DNA of 43,948 bases from Chloroflexota bacterium. GTDB lineage: Bacteria; Chloroflexota; Anaerolineae; Anaerolineales; Anaerolineaceae. The stretch spans positions 1-43,948 of the forward strand of contig JAJXZS010000012.1 in the NCBI GenBank assembly GCA_021779955.1, given 5' to 3'. Under the pieces are notes generated by a model that saw only the letters and a list, made by a program, of their open reading frames with translations, searched no databases and was not told the origin of the DNA. The position numbers and the translations under genes were made by a program. This document shows, piece by piece, positions 41,857 to 43,948 of this stretch; positions within the stretch are counted from its first letter, which is position 1; each line of letters starts with the position of its first letter.

Positions 41857-41865
41857 GGATATAAT
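41837..41865 (+). promoter_or_regulatory. Predicted promoter of the winged-helix regulator
   Basis: TTGCAT (41837-41842) and a perfect TATAAT (41860-41865) are 17 bases apart. The start point would be near 41872, about 20 bases before the regulator's ATG at 41893, which has no Shine-Dalgarno. It overlaps the nuoB promoter on the opposite strand. Confidence 0.65.
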
Positions 41866-41891
41866 TAAGCTAAATTTCTTTTGCTTAATTA
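41862..41891. promoter_or_regulatory. Operator-like inverted repeat at the nuoB / regulator interval
   Basis: Nine-base perfect arms (TAATTAAGC and GCTTAATTA) are separated by 12 bases. The repeat overlaps the regulator's -10 and its transcription start and lies next to the nuoB -35 region. Its size and placement fit a dimeric winged-helix repressor site controlling its own gene, and possibly nuoB. An RNA hairpin in the regulator's leader is an alternative. Confidence 0.55.
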
Positions 41892-41892
41892 A

Positions 41893-42447
41893 ATGAAAAA
41901 ATATTCGACCCGCAAAAAGATATTGGATTTACTTTCGAGCCGGCAGTCGGTCACGGTGATCGAACTGAGTCGTTTGCTGAAACTGACAAAAGCAGACGTG
42001 CGTTATCAGCTCGCGCGTTTGTTGGACGAAGGCTTTGTGCTCAAATCACCCCCTCCTGATGAGCATTCAAGTGCTGGCAGGCCGCCTTCCTCCTTCGGGC
42101 TCTCGACCAAAAACCTGCCGCCCATAGTCGCAAGATTCCTGGATGGTATTAGCATGCTATTCAGCCGCCCCGAGATCGATTCTCTCACCCGGGACGTGAT
42201 CCTGGACTCGCTGCTCGACTCGATGACTGCCAATTTCCATCCCCACAGCTCAGGCTCGGCCAGGATGAACGAGATCGTCAAGTACCTCAACAGCCTGGGC
42301 TTCTCTGCCAGATGGGAAGCCGGCAGCTCGGGCCCCAAGATCATCCTCTACAACAACCCTGCGTCCTTCTACCTTAATCATCCCCTCATTCGCTATGACG
42401 TCACCGAAAAACTCGTCCGCCGCCTGATGAATTCTACTGAACCGTAG
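41893..42447 (+). CDS. Winged-helix (ArsR/MarR-like) transcriptional regulator
   Basis: A 184-residue protein. Residues about 5-75 form a winged helix-turn-helix ([43 protein letters not shown]) with a wing ending [13 protein letters not shown]. The remaining 110 residues are a helical C-terminal domain with no recognised ligand site and no cysteines of ArsR metal-sensor type. It diverges from nuoB, and an inverted repeat sits between the two genes. A target in respiration is an inference from position. Its 3' end is duplicated 123 bp downstream as non-coding sequence. Confidence 0.85.
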   Translation: MKKYSTRKKILDLLSSRQSVTVIELSRLLKLTKADVRYQLARLLDEGFVLKSPPPDEHSSAGRPPSSFGLSTKNLPPIVARFLDGISMLFSRPEIDSLTRDVILDSLLDSMTANFHPHSSGSARMNEIVKYLNSLGFSARWEAGSSGPKIILYNNPASFYLNHPLIRYDVTEKLVRRLMNSTEP

Positions 42448-42449
42448 GG

Positions 42450-42510
42450 GTGGAGCATCGTGGAGACGCCCCGAACGCAACAAAACCCTCGCCCACTCAC
42501 GAAGCTTCTA
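42450..42510. repeat. 61-bp palindrome-ended repeat, copy 1
   Basis: Starts GTGGAGCATCGTGG and ends CACGAAGCTTCT. The ends are near-perfect inverted copies of each other, as in copies 2 and 3, but copy 1 has a mutated left end (GTGG, not GTGA) and right end. Begins 3 bp after the stop of the regulator gene. Confidence 0.75.
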
Positions 42511-42570
42511 ATTCGCTATGATGTCACCGAAAAACTCGTCCGCCGCCTGATGAATTCTACTGAACCGTAG
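42511..42570 (+). pseudogene. Duplicated 3' fragment of the winged-helix gene
   Basis: Repeats the last 19 codons and stop of the regulator, with a single silent difference (GAC to GAT). It has no start codon or promoter of its own and is part of the second 123-bp copy. Shows that the duplication began within coding sequence. Confidence 0.8.
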
Positions 42571-42572
42571 GG

Positions 42573-42633
42573 GTGAAGCATCGTGGAGACGCCCTGAACG
42601 CGACACAACCCTCGCCCACTCACGAAGCTTCAC
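42573..42633. repeat. 61-bp palindrome-ended repeat, copy 2
   Basis: Left end GTGAAGCATCGTG and right end CACGAAGCTTCAC are 13-base inverted repeats with one mismatch. The centre is GC-rich (GAACGCGACACAACCCTC). No ORF, so a REP- or MITE-like element. Confidence 0.78.
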
Positions 42634-42793
42634 CCTCAAGCAACCCCAGGCTGTAATGCGCGTGGTCTCATACGCCCCTACCCCAACGCATGCACCCTCC
42701 ATGTCTCTCTCGTACCTGCACCCTTGACAACCGCCCTGATGATGCTTTTCGTCAGCGGTGTGGTGCCCACCCCTGCCCCGGAGCATACACGGC

Positions 42794-42854
42794 GTGAAGC
42801 ATCGTGGAGACTCCCTGAACGCGACACAACCCTCACCCACTCACGAAGCTTCAC
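42794..42854. repeat. 61-bp palindrome-ended repeat, copy 3
   Basis: Same 61-bp unit as copy 2 with only two differences by eye (GACTCCC for GACGCCC, and CTCACCC for CTCGCCC). It is separated from copy 2 by 160 bp and lacks the regulator-tail sequence, so it is an independent copy, not part of the tandem duplication. Confidence 0.78.
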
Positions 42855-43003
42855 CCCTGGTTCGACCGATCACTTCAAATTACCAACCTTACAATTATGA
42901 CATTGCCACCAAATTCGCTTCCCAGTTCTTCCCGTAAGTCCTGATGACTAAATACTAATTTCCACCCACGGTTCTCGAATCTCGGTTTACGGTTCTCGCG
43001 CCT

Positions 43004-43948
43004 TTACTCCACCGTCACCGACTTCGCCAGGTTTCTCGGCTGATCGACATCCAGCCCCCTCAACCTTGCGATGTGATACGCCAGCAACTGCAGCGGAATG
43101 ACCGTCACCACGGGGCTGAGCAGCCAGGGCACTTCCGGAATCCAAAACACGCCGTCGACCAGGCTCGCCACCCGCTGATCTCCTGAAGTCGCCACGGCGT
43201 ACACCTTGCCGCCCCTCGCCTTCGCCTGCTCGATCTGGCTGATCATCTTCTCGTACCACGGGTCATTGGGAGCAATCGCCAGCACCGGCATATCCTCATC
43301 GATCAGCGCGATCGGCCCGTGCTTCATCTCTCCCGCAGCATACCCCTCGGCATGGATGTACGAAATCTCCTTAAGCTTGAGCGCTCCTTCATAGGCAATC
43401 GGCATATTGATCCCGCGCCCCAGGAACAGCATATCCTTCGAATCTTTGAGCGTCTCGGCGATGCGCACCACTTCAGGCTCATGCTCCAGGCAGACCCCAA
43501 CAAGTTCGGGAACCAGGCTCAGATCGTGCGCAAATGTGATCCTCTCATCCTTGGTGATCGTGCCCCGCAGGTCCGCGAGCAGCACCGCCAGCATATACAG
43601 GTCCACCAGCGGAGCGGTGAAAGCCTTCGTCGATGCCACGCCGATTTCCGGCCCGGTTTGCATCGAGATGAAACCATCTGATACGCGCATCGCCTGCGAT
43701 CCAATCGCGTTGACGATCGACCACACCAGAGCGTGCTTTTTCCGCGCTTCTTCCATCGCTGCCAATGTGTCTGCTGTTTCGCCCGACTGGCTGATGGCCA
43801 GCACCAGCGTGCGCTCATCGATGATCGGGTCCTCGTATCGGAATTCGCTTGCGATCTCTACATTGCACGGAATGTGTGCGATCCGCTCCAATAACGTTTT
43901 GCCAACCATGCCGGCGTGTGCTGCTGTTCCGCAGGCAGTGATGATGAT
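43004..43948 (-). CDS. glmS: Glutamine:fructose-6-phosphate aminotransferase, C-terminal part
   Basis: The frame is open to the window's end; 314 codons are visible. They cover both SIS sugar-binding domains: ACGTAAHAGMVGK at the upstream edge, the phosphate loop SQSGETADT, GRGINMPIAYEGALKLKE with KEISYIHAEG, GEMKHGP, and the C-terminus PRNLAKSVTVE ending at a TAA. The enzyme makes glucosamine-6-phosphate from fructose-6-phosphate and glutamine, the first step towards UDP-GlcNAc. The N-terminal glutaminase domain and start codon lie outside the window; the internal ATG at 43909 is not the start. The ACGT motif at the edge shows the frame continues upstream. Confidence 0.96.
   Translation of the reverse strand: MIITACGTAAHAGMVGKTLLERIAHIPCNVEIASEFRYEDPIIDERTLVLAISQSGETADTLAAMEEARKKHALVWSIVNAIGSQAMRVSDGFISMQTGPEIGVASTKAFTAPLVDLYMLAVLLADLRGTITKDERITFAHDLSLVPELVGVCLEHEPEVVRIAETLKDSKDMLFLGRGINMPIAYEGALKLKEISYIHAEGYAAGEMKHGPIALIDEDMPVLAIAPNDPWYEKMISQIEQAKARGGKVYAVATSGDQRVASLVDGVFWIPEVPWLLSPVVTVIPLQLLAYHIARLRGLDVDQPRNLAKSVTVE

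Larger units (their letters stand above)
42388..42633. repeat. Imperfect 123-bp tandem duplication (two copies)
   Basis: Bases 42388-42510 and 42511-42633 are two direct copies with a period of 123 bases and about six mismatches, by eye. Each has the last 60 bases of the winged-helix coding sequence followed by one 61-bp palindrome-ended repeat. The first copy is functional coding sequence up to the stop at 42445-42447; the second is not in a gene. It looks like a local duplication after insertion of the small repeat. Confidence 0.85.
42448..43003. other. 556-bp non-coding interval between the regulator and glmS
   Basis: Holds the three 61-bp repeats and the duplicated coding tail. The segment 42634-42793 between copies 2 and 3 has no recognisable gene or RNA. 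The segment 42855-43003 contains a 10-base direct repeat ACGGTTCTCG at 42968 and 42989 (21 bases apart), just downstream of the glmS stop; no convincing glmS terminator hairpin was found. Short frames here have no ribosome site or family likeness. Confidence 0.6.

Noticed and set aside
42508-42840. 110-codon minus-strand frame across the repeats
   Set aside because: It is built from the 61-bp repeats and the duplicated gene tail; composition is Cys/His/Gly-rich noise and no start signal is seen.
42388-42854. CRISPR-like array from the repeated 61-bp units
   Set aside because: Only three copies with unequal spacing (123 and 221 bp), spacers contain duplicated coding sequence, and no cas genes are nearby.
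42855-43003. Terminator for glmS
   Set aside because: No stable stem with a T-tract was found downstream of the glmS stop; the 10-base direct repeat is not a hairpin.

Overview
The window is a gene-dense bacterial chromosome segment with no plasmid, phage or IS signature. It most likely comes from an anaerobic member of the Chloroflexota (Anaerolineae-like); this is an inference from gene content, not a database result. Supporting signs are the rpmB | Asp23-FakA-DegV-RecG-CoaD cluster, a split radical-SAM pair (TIGR03960/TIGR03936 type), a fused NuoCD, a fused gamma-alpha 2-oxoacid:ferredoxin oxidoreductase, RicT without other sporulation genes, eukaryotic-type Ser/Thr kinases, and several starts without a Shine-Dalgarno. 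No rRNA, tRNA, CRISPR array or transposase was seen.

Layout. 1-4.3 kb (minus): an operon of a Ser/Thr kinase with an eight-repeat PQQ propeller, a PP2C phosphatase and a J-domain/VWA protein cut by the window edge. 4.4-5.9 kb: type I glutamine synthetase. 5.9-8.2 kb: an exported SH3b protein diverging from a membrane-anchored kinase, whose gene overlaps rpe. 8.2-15.1 kb: rpmB (minus) diverging from asp23-fakA-degV-recG-coaD and a coiled-coil gene. 15.1-19.0 kb (minus): folC-lon. 19.1-24.5 kb (plus): DUF503, an atypical SDR, the two radical-SAM-linked genes, a zinc-ribbon SpoU methyltransferase, an FmdB-type zinc ribbon and a 3-ketodihydrosphingosine-reductase-like SDR, ending at a strong terminator. 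24.6-31.8 kb (plus): argF-rocD, pyk, a GNAT-like gene, a GPH-type transporter and a rhodanese. 31.8-35.4 kb (minus): a FadR/GntR regulator followed by korA-korB, with a clear promoter and an operator-like palindrome. 35.5-38.4 kb (minus): ricT, a PIG-L deacetylase and an M20 amidohydrolase, nearly contiguous. 38.4-41.8 kb (minus): nuoB-nuoCD-nuoI and a small Cys-rich protein, diverging from a winged-helix regulator through overlapping promoters. 42.4-43.0 kb: a non-coding stretch with three copies of a 61-bp palindrome-ended repeat, two of them inside a 123-bp tandem duplication that includes the regulator's 3' end. 43.0 kb to the end (minus): the C-terminal part of glmS.

How the genes fit together. 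Most of the window is housekeeping: nitrogen assimilation (glnA), ornithine/carbamoyl-phosphate metabolism (argF, rocD), glycolysis and pentose-phosphate steps (pyk, rpe), folate, CoA, proteolysis and DNA repair. An electron-transfer block pairs ferredoxin-producing KorAB with the hydrophilic quinone-module subunits of complex I. The least conventional parts are the kinase/phosphatase/J-VWA operon, the detached SH3b protein beside a sensorless membrane kinase, the shared regulatory region upstream of nuoB, and the small palindromic repeat. I see no fully new defence or mobile system; the J-VWA signalling operon is the best candidate for undescribed biology.
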